NCBI RefSeq assembly: GCF_037975245.1
Contig: NC_092579.1
Coordinates: 28,404,166 to 28,468,165 of the forward strand
From: Apostichopus japonicus
Taxonomy: Eukaryota; Echinodermata; Holothuroidea; Aspidochirotida; Stichopodidae
Reading direction: 5' to 3'
DNA: 64,000 bases
Shown: piece after piece, positions 28,175 through 39,076 of the stretch
How the letters are laid out: the number at the start of each line of letters is the position of its first letter
Numbering within the stretch: the stretch's first letter is position 1
Made by a program: the position numbers and the translations under genes
The notes under the pieces: model-generated
Seen by the model: the letters and a program-made list of their open reading frames with translations, nothing else
Told to the model about the DNA's origin: nothing
Database searches by the model: none

Positions 28175-28797
28175 CTGTGAGAAAAATTGAAAAAAATGAA
28201 AATTATCACAAGCTGCTCTTTGTCAATCAATATGAAGTTGTGACAGCAAGAACCCCTCCATTCTAGCAGATTTGTATTTAGAAAAAACTTTATATGAAAT
28301 TATACTTGGCACAGCCAAACTTAATAACCACCCATATCTATGCTTACAATGACATGCTAGTTTAAAAATAAGTACTATGAACGTTTGATACATTTGAAAT
28401 TTACTATTTAGTTATCATGTTTAGAAGATACTTTTACTATCATTAAATTTTTATCACCAACTCATAATTTATTCCTTAAAATCAGCTACACCTGTGACCC
28501 ATATCCTACTACTGTCATTTACCTTGAGCAAAATTTGACAAGCCTATTGTTGTTGTGAAATCAATATTTAAGTAATATCAAGTAGGCCCTGCCCACTCAT
28601 GAATATTAATTATCCATTTTGAACCAAACGGAATATGGTTCATGTGCTTGGGAGCATCTATGTACATTGACACATATCCAGCATAATTGTTGAGATTCCA
28701 CTTTTACAAGCAATCCATCACAAACTACAAAACATATGTCATAAGCATGTTGTCAATGAACTTCAACAAGTGGACAAATGAATGCTTAAACACCTAC

Positions 28798-28915
28798 TGG
28801 TTGAATGTCCACGAAGGAGGTGATTGCCTCTTTTACTGAACACAATCCTTTTTTCCCTTTCCTTTCCCTCTCAAGATGACTGGAAGAAGAAAAAATGCCA
28901 ATGTTTCCTTCTTAT
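28798..28915 (-). pseudogene. exon 6: basic segment, frame-broken
   Basis: The acceptor GTCACTTTCACAG is followed by DKKETLAFFLLPVILRGKGK (first base from exon 5), then a stop in that frame. The shifted frame gives KEAITSFVDIQP to the donor CCA/GTAGGT. The pattern of a leucine-rich start, a basic stretch and an F-D-x-QP block is what I recall for this family. The frame change lies around 28,840-28,850. Confidence 0.7.
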
Positions 28916-29103
28916 CTGTGAAAGTGACAAAACATAACTAAAGATAATATTCCTTGTGCATAAAACTATAACACAATTAATGACCACTTAACATATAAAT
29001 TGTCATTATCACGTACAGTACCCGCACAAATTATTTGTATTTTCCCTTGTCTTTATTTGTCTCTAAAACTAGAAGTCCTTCAAGTCATTTTTATCAGAAA
29101 ATA

Positions 29104-29156
29104 GCATATCATGAGAATGCAATGAGAAAATGGCATATCATGAGAATGTAATGAGA
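29104..29156. repeat. 29-bp-period tandem duplication
   Basis: GCATATCATGAGAATGCAAT stands at 29104 and GCATATCATGAGAATGTAAT at 29133, followed in both by GAGA. It lies in the intron between exons 5 and 6. Confidence 0.85.
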
Positions 29157-29708
29157 TAAGTTAGCATCTGTTTGGTATTTTGTGTATGTTTATTTTCAAT
29201 AATACATGTCTCCTTTAAAAGCCCACATTCATAATGTTGTGCTGCTATCACAACCTGTTTGCAAAGTTATCTACTCTTTATATTTTATTATATATTCAGA
29301 TCTCAAAACACTGATGAACCTTTGACATATTTTGTGTTCTATTGTTCTATAGTAGTCACTAGCTTTTGGCTTAAATGAAATCCCAAAGATAGGTCAGATG
29401 GAGTCTAAGCAAGGGAATATATCTGCACCAACCCAATTTGGTTTCTGTCTGAACCAGATCCCATTGATGCTTTTTGTTCAATTTCAGTTTATTATTTTTA
29501 TAAAAAAAAGAAAAGGAAGTGTTGTTGTCTTTACAAAAAGTAAACTAAGGCTATTTTGAGAACAAGATCAGATATATTACAGATAATTGGTCAAACCTGA
29601 TCTTTCAGAAGTTCCTAGTGTGATGGTGGTAAAAGGTTGCAAGGAATGATCAACATACAAAAATTAAATTAGCTCAACTATGTGCACTGAAATAAGAAGC
29701 ACTCTTAC

Positions 29709-29867
29709 CAATAGACAAACTCTCTAGGTCAACGTACTCCAATCCAAGAGGCCTTGCCAATTTTCAACCTGTTTGCCATATTCTATAATCCCATTGTAGT
29801 ACAAGTCCCATTTCTCATACAGGTGATCCTCATGCTCAGGCCAAAGCACTGAAAAATCTTGTTCTAC
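29709..29867 (-). pseudogene. exon 5: acidic segment, frame-broken
   Basis: The acceptor TTGCTCTTTCAG precedes VEQDFSVLWPEHEDHLYEKW. The frame holds to about GKQVENWQGLLDW and then meets a stop. The other frame at the end reads LEYVDLESLSI up to the donor ATTG/GTAAGAG, and joins the next exon in phase 1. A single-base-scale indel in between explains both. Confidence 0.75.
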
Positions 29868-31008
29868 CTGAAAGAGCAAAGGGAAATAGAATACTTTAAT
29901 GTGTGTAAGCGTATTCTTTTTTTTTGATCCTCCACTAGGATCCATTAAAAAAATCCCTCTCACTGAATTTGTTAAAGTCTGGTTCCATGCATCTATACAA
30001 ACACTAAGTATTGTTGAAGCTGGATGTGGTAAATCCAACTGCTTGATACCTTTGGCTAGTTTAATAACATTTAGAAAACATCTGGGAAAGAAAAGTAAGT
30101 ATTAAACATTTATTGACATATGCTTTGAAAATATCTCGGAATACAGCTCAAAAATATATTTTTTTCAAAATATTTTTTTAATGTGGTGGGGGGGAAAATT
30201 TGAATTGCAAAAATTCAATATTTAACATTTGTGATATCATTACTGAACATAAGCATATTCATGGGAATAATTTATCTTGTCTCCCTGTAACAAGATGATA
30301 GACAAGTTGTTAGATTTGTACACAATTGCAAGAAATGCAGAGCAAACATTGCACATAAAACCATAGCACTGAATGGCAAAGACACCATATTAAAACAAAA
30401 AAACTTTGTACAAATTGAAAACCATATTATACCGCTTGAATCTATACCTTTTTTTACACGCAACATCAGCAACCTTTCTTAAAATCCTAGCTATATCCTT
30501 GAATAAGGCAAGATTTTCATCCAAAAATAAAATTTATTCCCAATCTGGTCTTTATAAAGCATACTGATCTGCCAGATGCCTAAGGTTAAATTAAAAGTCA
30601 GTCACATTTCTTCACTGTGTGGCTGATAACTGTCATAAACTTCCAGACAAAAATTAAAAGAGATTTAAAATATAATGCCATCATTTAAAAAAAGCAGTGA
30701 AACTAGTTCTTTCCAATCAAACTAGATATGTAGACAATCAAAGTACTGTTTTTAAGTTGGCCAAATAGGCTTCAAAGTGAAATATAGTATTAACTCATCA
30801 GTGAGGTTAGTGACTTAATTAATTTCAGTGTTTCTGCTAAATCAAAACCTTGCTAGTAATTTTTCCACTTCCTTTTTCAAGAGTTAAAGGATATGGTCTT
30901 GAATAGTATCTTCGTGTATTCAGAGCTCACTTCTTTAGTATTTTTGAAGCAAAATCACCTACGTATTTCTCTTTAATTAAGCAGCAAAAAATCAAATTTG
31001 ATAGTTAC

Positions 31009-31344
31009 CATTCCACGGTCTAACAACCTTTGTTACTCTTTCAGAATATCTGAAATGTTAGTTGAGTGGTCTTTGATCTGCTGTTGTCTGTAAACTGCAG
31101 TTTGCCTCATGAAGTCCAATACTTTCTCTCTTGGTTCCATGTTACATTTCAGCCACTCAGTCATCATCACATATTCCTCTTTGTTCTCCAGATCAGCTTC
31201 TGGCAAGGACAATAAAAACATATATTTCCTACCAAACAGAGATGCCTTAACATCAAATTTTGAAGTTACCAATGGTTGTGGTAGGTATAACGTGTCCTAT
31301 GCCAGTCTTTGATCATTGTCATGGCACGAGAGATAAGTCAAATC
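31009..31344 (-). pseudogene. exon 4: charged helical region with two stops
   Basis: The intron before it has TACTAAC (31354-31360) and the acceptor ATTCTCAG, both strong. The frame reads DLTYLSCHDNDQRLA, then TAG at 31297-31299, then continues through FGRKYMFLLSLPEADLENK to SDILKE, then TAA at 31033-31035, and on to QRLLDRGM before the donor ATG/GTAACT. The sequence after each stop stays in the same frame and joins the next exon in phase 0. Both stops therefore look like later point mutations. The charged helices are typical of the family's central part. Confidence 0.75.
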
Positions 31345-31375
31345 CTGAGAATAGTTAGTAAAACCTATTACACAC

Positions 31376-31541
31376 CTCTCAATTTTGGTGGAGTGGACAC
31401 TTTAGTCAAAGGAGTAGGTGGACTTGATGCACCGGGGGAATCTTTCACCATGGCAATCTTCTTTTTGCGTACGTAGCGTAGGTGCTCTTCTAGATACCCT
31501 GTCGCCGGTCGTCCTGCAGCACCTTTGCAATACCATGGTTC
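31376..31541 (-). pseudogene. exon 3: basic and proline-rich linker
   Basis: The acceptor ATGTGCAG and donor G/GTGTGT bound 55 open codons. The product begins EPWYCKGAAGRPATGYLEEH, has a RKKK cluster, and ends in a Ser/Thr/Pro-rich tail (SPPTPLTKVSTPPK). The next exon reads in a phase one base off, so a frame break lies at or near this junction. Confidence 0.6.
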
Positions 31542-32415
31542 CTGCACATGAAATCAGCATACTCTTTTATCAAACTGAAGTATGGTAGCAAAATTCAAGT
31601 CAACTCAGAAAAAGACTTATTGATCTACATGTAAAGCTGTTGTACACAAACATTTAAAACTTCCTAGCTGGTTGAAACATAGGCTTTTAGCCAGCAAACC
31701 AGAAACATGTCTTGTACATGTCCACAACTGCACGGTAACAATATGGACGCTATGACTAAGGACACTGTGGCACTCCATACTGTCCTCACATAATATTGTA
31801 TGCTTACTGATGAAACAGTATTGTCCCAGGGGACACTATGACAATTGATTTTAAGTGATAAGCCTAAAAGTAATGGGTTTGACCCTAATTGCACATATAA
31901 TCAATAAGTTGCAGAATTCTGATATTTTATGGAATAATGAGGGTACCTACTGAACAACAAACTTCATTAATACCTTGGTTAGATTGAGAGATGAAGCCCA
32001 CTGAAAACCAGTGCCTATGTTACAGTTTTTGGATTTCCCAATGTGACAATTGAACAACCATTTTGATATTTTTAACATATTAAAAGGCCTTGTCACCCTA
32101 GTGCTGACTTCAATTAGAAATTATTCAGTTAAATGATGCCTATATAATCCTGGTAGTATTAAAAATAGATTTCAGTATCACAGTCCTCTATGAGATGAAC
32201 AAGTTACTTGGTAGAACCCACAGAAGATTATATTACTTGACTACAGATGACAAAAAGTAGTGATATTGTGGGCAGTGTGTTGTGGTCCACATTTTAGAGA
32301 CATTTTGAAAGGGCAGGAAAAAGGAAACTAGTCACCTCAACACAACAACGAGAGTGGTCTATACTATGGCTAATGACAACTAAGCCGAGGGATATTAGAA
32401 CATAAACATGCTTAC

Positions 32416-32465
32416 ATAACCCAAGGAAGATTCTGGATCCTTCAGAAAGGGAAACAAATCAACAA
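32416..32465 (-). pseudogene. possible exon 2 (weak)
   Basis: A 50-nt open segment between an AG acceptor-like word and TAT/GTAAGC. Its phase joins exon 1 (phase 1) to the exon at 31376-31541 (phase 0). It would encode VVDLFPFLKDPESSLGY, which does not look like the missing SAM helices. The upstream sequence lacks a strong polypyrimidine tract. Confidence 0.2.
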
Positions 32466-33050
32466 CTGCTGAGCTGCTAACGCTGCCTTAATAAAGGAGC
32501 TTTGCCTGTAGATTAAAAGGAAATAGGTAAAATGTTGATAACAATACAGCAAATTGTATCCTAGGCCTATCTATTGACAATTGAAACAATCCATTCAGAA
32601 ACATAACCATATTGAATAATTTTTATTATAAATTCTATTAAAAATATCTCTTGGTCTCCAGGGCACTTGAAAATAGGGTGTATACACTAGGCTAGGCTAT
32701 AGACAATAGGTCAAAGATTTTGTATTTGGACTTTAAAAGGATACATTTTCATTAATAATTAGGCCTAGGCCTATGTCGTTTACACGAACAACACTATATG
32801 GTGAAAAACACGAAAAAGATTCATAACATTTAACATCGATTAAAGCACTGTGTTAAACTCAGTGGCAGTTTAGTAGTATACTGTTACTAATATTACTAGT
32901 GTTAGTATTAGGCATACTAGTATAGTACTAGTATTAACGTTAGCCTAGTATAAGCCTAACGTTGGCCTCTGAGCCTAACGTTATACTGTCACTGGGGGTC
33001 TCAGTGCCCACATAAGTTCAAACTTTTTACCGATGTTAAGCTACACTTAC

Positions 33051-33129
33051 CGATAAAAGTTTCATGTAGGGACTCGATCTCGTATTTTTTCAAGAAATTC
33101 AAGACAGCACTGTCTTCGATATCTGCCAT
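33051..33129 (-). pseudogene. exon 1: SAM-like N-terminus
   Basis: ATG at 33129-33127 in a good context (GCCATGG). It encodes 26 residues, starting MADIEDSAVLNFLKKYEI and including SLHETFI, then a phase-1 donor G/GTAAGTG. The V-NFL-K-x5-SL-x3-FI pattern fits helices 1-2 of a SAM domain. The rest of the domain should lie in the next exon, which I could not place with confidence. Confidence 0.6.
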
Positions 33130-33290
33130 GGCGTTAGCTGTAATCTTGATTACTAAACCACCCTGTCAGGGATCGTACTATGCATGACGTGTTATGTAGT
33201 GTGTGTTATAGACGCTGCGCTGATGTACGTACAGTGTACATATATGTGTACTCGCGAATTTTTTACTCAGAGAGCGGTAAAGTTATAAAC

Positions 33291-33427
33291 AAGTTGGTTA
33301 AACGTCGGGCTGTGAAATGTACACACTTATTGGAATAGCCCAAATACTGCCGGTTAACCAACTTAAGGGTACAAACTAACCAATTAAGTGAACGGGGGTC
33401 CTATACCATTCGTTTTTTAACCAACGT
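33291..33427. promoter_or_regulatory. right subterminal cluster of TTGGTTAA motifs
   Basis: GTTGGTTAAACG, CGGTTAACCAACTT, CTAACCAATT and TTTAACCAACG occur within about 140 bp of the right end. They mirror the cluster at the left end and may also bear on transcription of the minus-strand gene, whose start codon lies about 160 bp inward. Confidence 0.55.
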
Positions 33428-33437
33428 TTTAAGAGTG
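33412..33437 (-). repeat. right terminal inverted repeat of the 7.56-kb element
   Basis: Read on the minus strand it starts CACTCTTAAAACGTTGGTTA. It pairs with the left end at 25878. Confidence 0.85.
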
Positions 33438-33440
33438 TAC

Positions 33441-35233
33441 GTCCATTCTATACCCAGCATATTTATATAGGAGAACCATGTTACATGAAACTTGGCAAGG
33501 ATGGGGATCATAGGGGGAAGTTACAGACGTATAGCTGGAAACCCCATGACTTCGGTCTTATATAGGGGAACTTGATGGTCCTGAAATGACCCCCTCAGCC
33601 TCCTCCTTCCCCCCTCGTTCATCCCACAACCGCAAACATTTTTTCTAGCTTCGGATGTTGGCAAACAATTAAAGGCAAAATCATCCAAAATGGAATTACT
33701 AGTCATGCAAGCACCAATCTTCTAAATTCGTGCTGTGTGGGGGTAAATTTGGGTGTCTATCACTCGGGTCGTTGTACTGTTTTTTACTTCCGAGTATGTT
33801 GGGGTGGGGGAGGGGGATGGGCTGACCGGAAGGGCAGAAGAATGGGCTGTGGTGACCAGCGGGAATTAAGTGTCTTTCATTATAATGTGCATGGAAAAAG
33901 AATATATATATACTTCCAGGACATTTAAATTTGACCTTCTGTGCACGAGAAAATTTTGATCTAGGAAGAACGTAATAACAACAACGTCAACACCATATTT
34001 ACCTCCATATGCTTTCACTCATATTTTGTCATATTTATGATTATCTAAGAAATAAAATAAAACGAAATTACACTCATTACCTTAAGGCCCCATGAGCTGT
34101 ATGATTTACAGTTTTATTATAGTAGACTGCAGCACTCACCGAATAATATTACGGAGCCACTTGATGTGTTGATGACGCCCCGGGCATCGTCCGCTGTGCT
34201 GTTGACAAACGTATGTATATATAAGTGTAATAAATAAAGTAAGACAACAAAAATAAGAAAAACATACGAAAACGAAAGAACCTGTTATCGATCAAGTTAA
34301 CTTACAGATTGTCATTTCTTAATTGTCTTTTATAGTCATATGCTAATGATTCCACATTGCTGCACGACCGCAGGACAGCGTCACGAATTCTGACCATGGT
34401 TTATATACGCTCTAGACTGAATCAAAACTCAACGCTTAATCTTAATCAAAGATAATGACAAAATGGCCTCCGGGGTTGTGTAGAATACTTCGGATAAATA
34501 TCTCTCATCTTGGATCTTTATCGATAGGCAAAAAAAATGATGTACGTGTAGAACTCTCAGTATATGAATGGGTTGAAAAATTTCCAGGTGCAAAGCCCAG
34601 CGATATACTGTGGAGGAAAAACCCCTCCCTCTTTTATATTTTTCTTGCGAGTGACATCCCATAAGCAGATTTGAGCACCGTGTAGTTACATATATCGTTA
34701 ACGACATTTTTGTAGGAGAATGACACCAGAGATAAATTCAAAATTTCCCTCGGTGAGTGATGTTGTTAGAATTGCAGAATTAAACATTTCATAAGGGAAC
34801 AGTTTTTGTGACGAGTGTCCCCAACCCCCATCCCCACCGCCGATTATGTCGATATGACCGAAGGTTAAATGACGTAACCTTTTCTTTTCTGTTTTCCTGC
34901 TGGTAATATCGTCATACGTTAAACAACAAGGGATTTGTAGAATGACAGTTAATTTTACACAAACCGCGTTCTATATTTATAGTCGACTTAATGAATTGAT
35001 ATAGAACTATTCCTGGTGTATAGTCTAAATTAATTCTGTAAGATTACGATCGTGTCCTGTGGCGTATGTCGAGAGACTTTTATCATATATAATGAATTTT
35101 TGATAATATCTGTTCGACAATGGAGATGTTATTTCGTGAATGAAGCGGTTCAAAAAGAACCAGGTTAAAGACAGTGTCTTGTGAATTACTAATATCACTT
35201 CAAGTGAAATTTGTCCTCTTTTACTTAAATTTA
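33441..35233. other. gene-free stretch
   Basis: No supported gene. Overlapping opposite-strand frames near 34,430-34,707 cannot both be coding and neither shows a motif. Confidence 0.45.
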
Positions 35234-35447
35234 GTGTTATATACATATATATATAGGCTATATATATAGGCTATATATATAGGCTATATATATATATATA
35301 TAAAGGCTATATATATATATAAAGGCTATATATATATATATAAAGGCTATATATATATATATATCTATATATATATATATAAAGGCTATATATATATATA
35401 TTTATATATGTAATGATAAATTTGTCATTTTTTCTTAATTTTAGTAT

Positions 35448-35488
<41 letters not shown>

Positions 35489-35489
35489 G

Positions 35490-35523
<34 letters not shown>

Positions 35524-35672
35524 GCTATATATATATATATATATAAAGGCTATATATATATATATATATATATAAAGGCTATATATATATATATATATAT
35601 ATAAAGGCTATATATAGGCTATATATATATATGTATATATGTAGGCTATATATAAAGGCTATATATATATTA
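35234..35672. repeat. TA array with periodic AAAGGC/TAGGC inserts
   Basis: About 440 bp of TA dinucleotides, regularly broken by AAAGGC or TAGGC in the same orientation, over a dozen times, giving units of roughly 14-34 bp. A short unique segment near 35,407-35,452 divides it, and 'ttatatacatatat' occurs at the start of both halves. The whole block may therefore have been duplicated. Confidence 0.9.
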
Positions 35673-36349
35673 TATGCGTTCGTGGATGGTAAGAATTAGA
35701 AATACAATGGTTCCGTTACGTTGCCATGGAAACCTCAAGTAATGTTTACAATACCCAAGGAACATTTGCACAGAAATTAAACCAGATATATATTAAACGT
35801 TTATTTTCAGAGGCTCGAAGGAAATCTTAAGTCAGATAATAATGTGTAGTCGTATACGTATAATCCGTCTATTTCCTCATTATTCAGTGAGTCGTTTCTA
35901 TATAGGTATAGTGTAACATTCCTTTGGTTAATGTCCTTTCAAGCTTCAGATTCCAAGACGACAGATACCGTACCGTCTTTGCAGTCAACATGGTTGAACA
36001 CTCTTATTATCATCGCTCCCATATAGGGAGGATGAGATTATTGTACAGTAGTACAGCCAGCTCGGCCATATACAGCTATGTCAGTTTCCATAGCAACAGT
36101 TGTCATGCATGGTAATGGTTAATTTTCATGAGTACCTACTGTCGGGGATTCACCCATGGTGGGATACCCAAGGGTGACCGGAAGTCCATGCCTGAGGGAG
36201 GGGTCAAAGCGTGTCCGCGTGTGAGTGTGTTGGTGTGTGTGGGTGTCATTCTGTCATTGTTTGCGCGCGTCCAATTTTGTGTCAAGAGTGCCTACCAAAC
36301 GGCTGGATCGCTTTTCTTCAAACTTGGTGGGAAGGGGTTAAAACCCAAG
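35673..36349. other. gene-free stretch
   Basis: TG-rich sequence near 36,210-36,250; otherwise nothing recognised. Confidence 0.45.
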
Positions 36350-36606
36350 GACTGATAGTTCGATTCCTGCCATTACGTTGTGTCCTTGAGCAAGATGCTT
36401 TTATCTCAATAGCCTCGCTCCACACAGGGGTGAGTTGGTTACCTGCGAGGCAACTTGTCACTGGGCACAGTCTATAACTGCAGCCGCCTGGAGTGATTGT
36501 CTCTGGGACATGATATAATAGACCAGGGTAATATATAACGTCTATAAAGCGCATTGTTACCTATCGCTTGTGTAGAGCTCTACATAAATCGAATATTATT
36601 ATAATT
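36350..36606 (+). mobile_element. SINE- or LINE-like retroelement 3' part
   Basis: The order GTTCGATTCC, TGTCCTTGAGCAAGATGCTT, ATCTCAATAGCCTC, GGGACATGATATAATAGACC, CGTCTATAAAGCGC and TACATAAATCGAATATTATT ending in an ATT-rich tail is, from memory, that of retroelement tails common in marine invertebrates. The GTTCGATTCC word resembles a tRNA B box. No clear A box or target duplication was found, so the 5' border is uncertain. Confidence 0.6.
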
Positions 36607-38070
36607 ATTGACATAGAACCTTCACAGGTGAAATGGAAATGGCAAGTACTATCGTAATATGAGATTGTCATGGGAACCGAGGTCAAAGTTCACGTGGTTA
36701 AATGTCGAATGTTAGCACAATTTTGTGTCAAACACTCCTCCTAAACAACGGTTTGCTGGCGATGAGGTATATAATATGCAACTCGATGGATTTCTCTCTC
36801 GTTGTAATTTTATTGGCAAAGTACAGCGACCCGCCCTAATATCATTTTCACTCTAGATAATGAATGACTGAATCAAAATTTATTACCTTTAAGCCGTAGC
36901 CTCCGTCGATAAACTATAAAAACAGGTAAAATGTGAAATAAATGAAGTAATAATAATAGTAATCCCCATATGTATATATTATATGCATCATTCCCATTAC
37001 AGCAACGCATATTTTATGACATGCTTTATAAACGCTGATATCTTTTTGTGCAAGCACTTCCGCACCGTTTTTGTCTTAACAATTATTATTATTATGAACA
37101 AAGGCTTAAATATTTTCAAAGAAAACTCAAGGTCGACTTTTTGGTTACTTTCACTCCCTTAAATTTGTAATAAATTAATCTTGAGTTATCCTGGAGAGGT
37201 AGTTTTTCAAAATTAAGAATGTAATACCTTGAATAATGCGCTTCCAAGGTCGGGAAGGTGTCTTAGTTTATTTCTACCTTTCAGAATATTTTACGTCGCG
37301 GGAAAAAAAAAAACGGGGCGAAACAACTTAATACATTTCATCTAGTAATTGAGCGAATGGAAAAGATTACTTGTAATGTTGGGGATGCGGTGCATTAAGT
37401 TAAGAGTATTCCGGCTAAGAATTGCAACTGATTGCTTTGTATTAGTCAATTCAGATAAATGTTTTCCGCGTACGGCCATATATTCACTCAACTAGAATTA
37501 TGTATAATTATGTATTTATGTATCATGTCCGGTGATGATGCAATCGAGACGGAACAGTTGAAAGACGTATAGCGGGAGGGATCCAATGTATCGTAATTGA
37601 AAGAAAATGGAAATTTAGAAATGTCCTTACAGATGTACGCAGTGGAGACGTATAGTCCGACATGTAATCGGTGGCTTTCATACGCAAATTAAGGAAATAA
37701 ATCTGTAGATTTTGAGTGTGGCAAGGGAGTAGGATGAGGTGTGAACATGGGGCCGGGATGTTACAAGCCTAATCTAATCGCGTATCGTAATTGTTTTCGT
37801 AATTCACAACTTGTCTATAAAGCTCACTTTACAGGTATAATAGTGTTCGGAACTCTATCAAAGTTTCTATTCTCCCCTAAGAAAGTTGGAATTTGTTAGT
37901 ACTTTGCTTTTCCAAACAACATTTTCAATATCATTTCTTCATGATATGCAATATAAGACGATAATCTATAGGCACACTGCTTCTGTGAAAATGTGGTCGG
38001 TCTATGTACGGTCGGCCCCTGTTTGCAAATTTGTTGATATTGTTACTTTAAGAGTGTGAATTTGCGTGAT
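36607..38070. other. gene-free AT-rich stretch
   Basis: Nothing supported. Confidence 0.5.
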
Positions 38071-38141
38071 GGGGGTAGGGAGAGGGTTTGGAGAGGGGTT
38101 TGGAGAGGGGTTGGGGTTGGGGTTGGGGGGGGGGTTGTGGG
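38071..38141 (+). repeat. G-rich tract, quadruplex candidate
   Basis: Repeated GGGTTTGGAGAGG units turn into GGGGTTGGGGTTGGGGTTGG and a run of ten or more G. There are many runs of four G with 2-6 base spacers on one strand. The complementary strand is read as an Asn-Pro repeat frame, which is an artefact. Confidence 0.8.
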
Positions 38142-38600
38142 TGCAAGAAAGTATTAGATGGTTATCGATTTTCAGTACACAAAGGGGTCGCATTTAACAA
38201 GTGTTGGAGTGACCCAGCAAAATAAACCGACATATCGTACTTTAAATTCCCTTAGCTTATCATGTAGGAATGATTACAAAGGATTGGTTGGTATTCACAA
38301 GGGCGACCAAACAAACTGACGCACTTGTTAAGACTTAGATGCAAGAGATAACACTCTAACAGTGTAACATGTACTAGTCTACTCAACAAACTATGCGCAG
38401 CAGGACAAAACAAAACAACGAGAAAAAGTTCGCAACAAAAGATTCTGTGTACCTTTATTATGTTATGCACAAAATAATATTCCTAATACTACACTCTTGA
38501 GTGTCTATATACGGTAGCTATTTGATTTTGTACGGCGCTTTGAATCTGGTGCTCAGAAGTCAGTACTAACGTCAACATTGACCCAACTTCATTCTTTTGT
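38142..38600. other. gene-free stretch
   Basis: Nothing supported. Confidence 0.5.
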
Positions 38601-39076
38601 TATCACACCACAATTAATCGCTCCCATTGACTTACACACTAAACTCGTCACTTTAAAAGGCCGATATAGCATAGATGAAAGTTTTCAACTGACATGTCCT
38701 ATACCCACCATATGATAGCTGATGGCTTGGGATATCACACACAACACTTTCAACTTTTGCCACCATGACTGTTTAGATTTTGAGATAGAAGAACTCAAAG
38801 TTTATCATTGTGCTCCCCAACCCATCTGCCAGCTGACGCTGCGGAAACTTCTTGTTTCACCCAAGATTTTCTAAAATACCTTAAACCACTTTCAACCCTC
38901 CAGATCTTCAGAACATCAGTAGTTTATTTCATCCTCTTCAACGTCCAAGCATAGAACAGAATGGTGGTATCTCAGAAAATGCTCAAGATCAATACAATAG
39001 GTCTCTTTAGGGTTATTTTCCGACAAAGGTTAACCTCTCAGGCGGACGTGCACTATACTCTAATTGTGGTGTGATA
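38601..39076. mobile_element. TA-flanked inverted-repeat element, 476 bp
   Basis: TATCACACCACAATTA at 38601-38616 is exactly complemented by TAATTGTGGTGTGATA at 39061-39076. Taking TA as the target duplication leaves 14-bp ends starting TCACACCACAATTA. The interior has no open frame of note. TA duplication suggests a Tc1/mariner-type MITE, but the short ends leave other families possible. Confidence 0.65.

Larger units (their letters stand above)
27857..33129 (-). pseudogene. SAM-like multi-exon transposon gene, inactivated
   Basis: Exons on the minus strand, in order: 33051-33129, possibly 32416-32465, 31376-31541, 31009-31344, 29709-29867, 28798-28915 and 27857-28174. All proposed introns start GT and end AG. 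The reading runs from a SAM-like first exon, through a lysine- and proline-rich linker, a charged helical region (EADLENKEEY, MEPREKVLDFMRQ), an acidic segment with LWPEHEDHLYEKW, a basic segment with LPVILRGKGKGKK followed by SFVDIQP, and a C-terminal domain with QPFVVCKGSLLAP, TFVILERRPV, LLKAIDFCFKAMYILDM and VWQFIQNVIYEI. This order matches, from memory, uncharacterised fish and invertebrate proteins annotated 'SAM domain-containing protein 3-like'. In this copy two stops (TAG at 31297-31299, TAA at 31033-31035) and at least three frame breaks prevent a full product. Whether the intact gene is the transposase or an accessory is unknown. Confidence 0.75.
25878..33437. mobile_element. 7.56-kb inverted-repeat DNA transposon with SAM-like gene
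   Basis: The left end (CACTCTAAAAACAGTTGGTT from 25878) and the right end read inward (CACTCTTAAAACGTTGGTTA from 33437) are inverted repeats over about 26 bp with few differences. Both ends are bordered by the same short palindrome: GTAC at 25875-25878 and at 33437-33440. The target duplication is therefore TA or GTAC; the palindrome makes the exact border ambiguous. Clusters of TTGGTTAA-type motifs lie just inside each end. On the minus strand a multi-exon gene fills 27857-33129. It shows no classical DDE transposase signature that I can identify. The copy is inactive (stops and frame breaks) and has itself been hit by a duplication and a later hAT-like insertion. TIRs of the form CACTCTAAAAA plus a TTGGTTAA-type motif occur, as I recall, in fish and marine invertebrate repeats. 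I cannot name the superfamily from sequence alone. Confidence 0.85.

Noticed and set aside
35234-35672. CRISPR-like array
   Set aside because: The units are pure TA with short GGC inserts; there are no unique spacers, and the genome is animal.
38002-38193. Asn-Pro repeat protein
   Set aside because: Complement of the G-rich tract, with no independent coding support.
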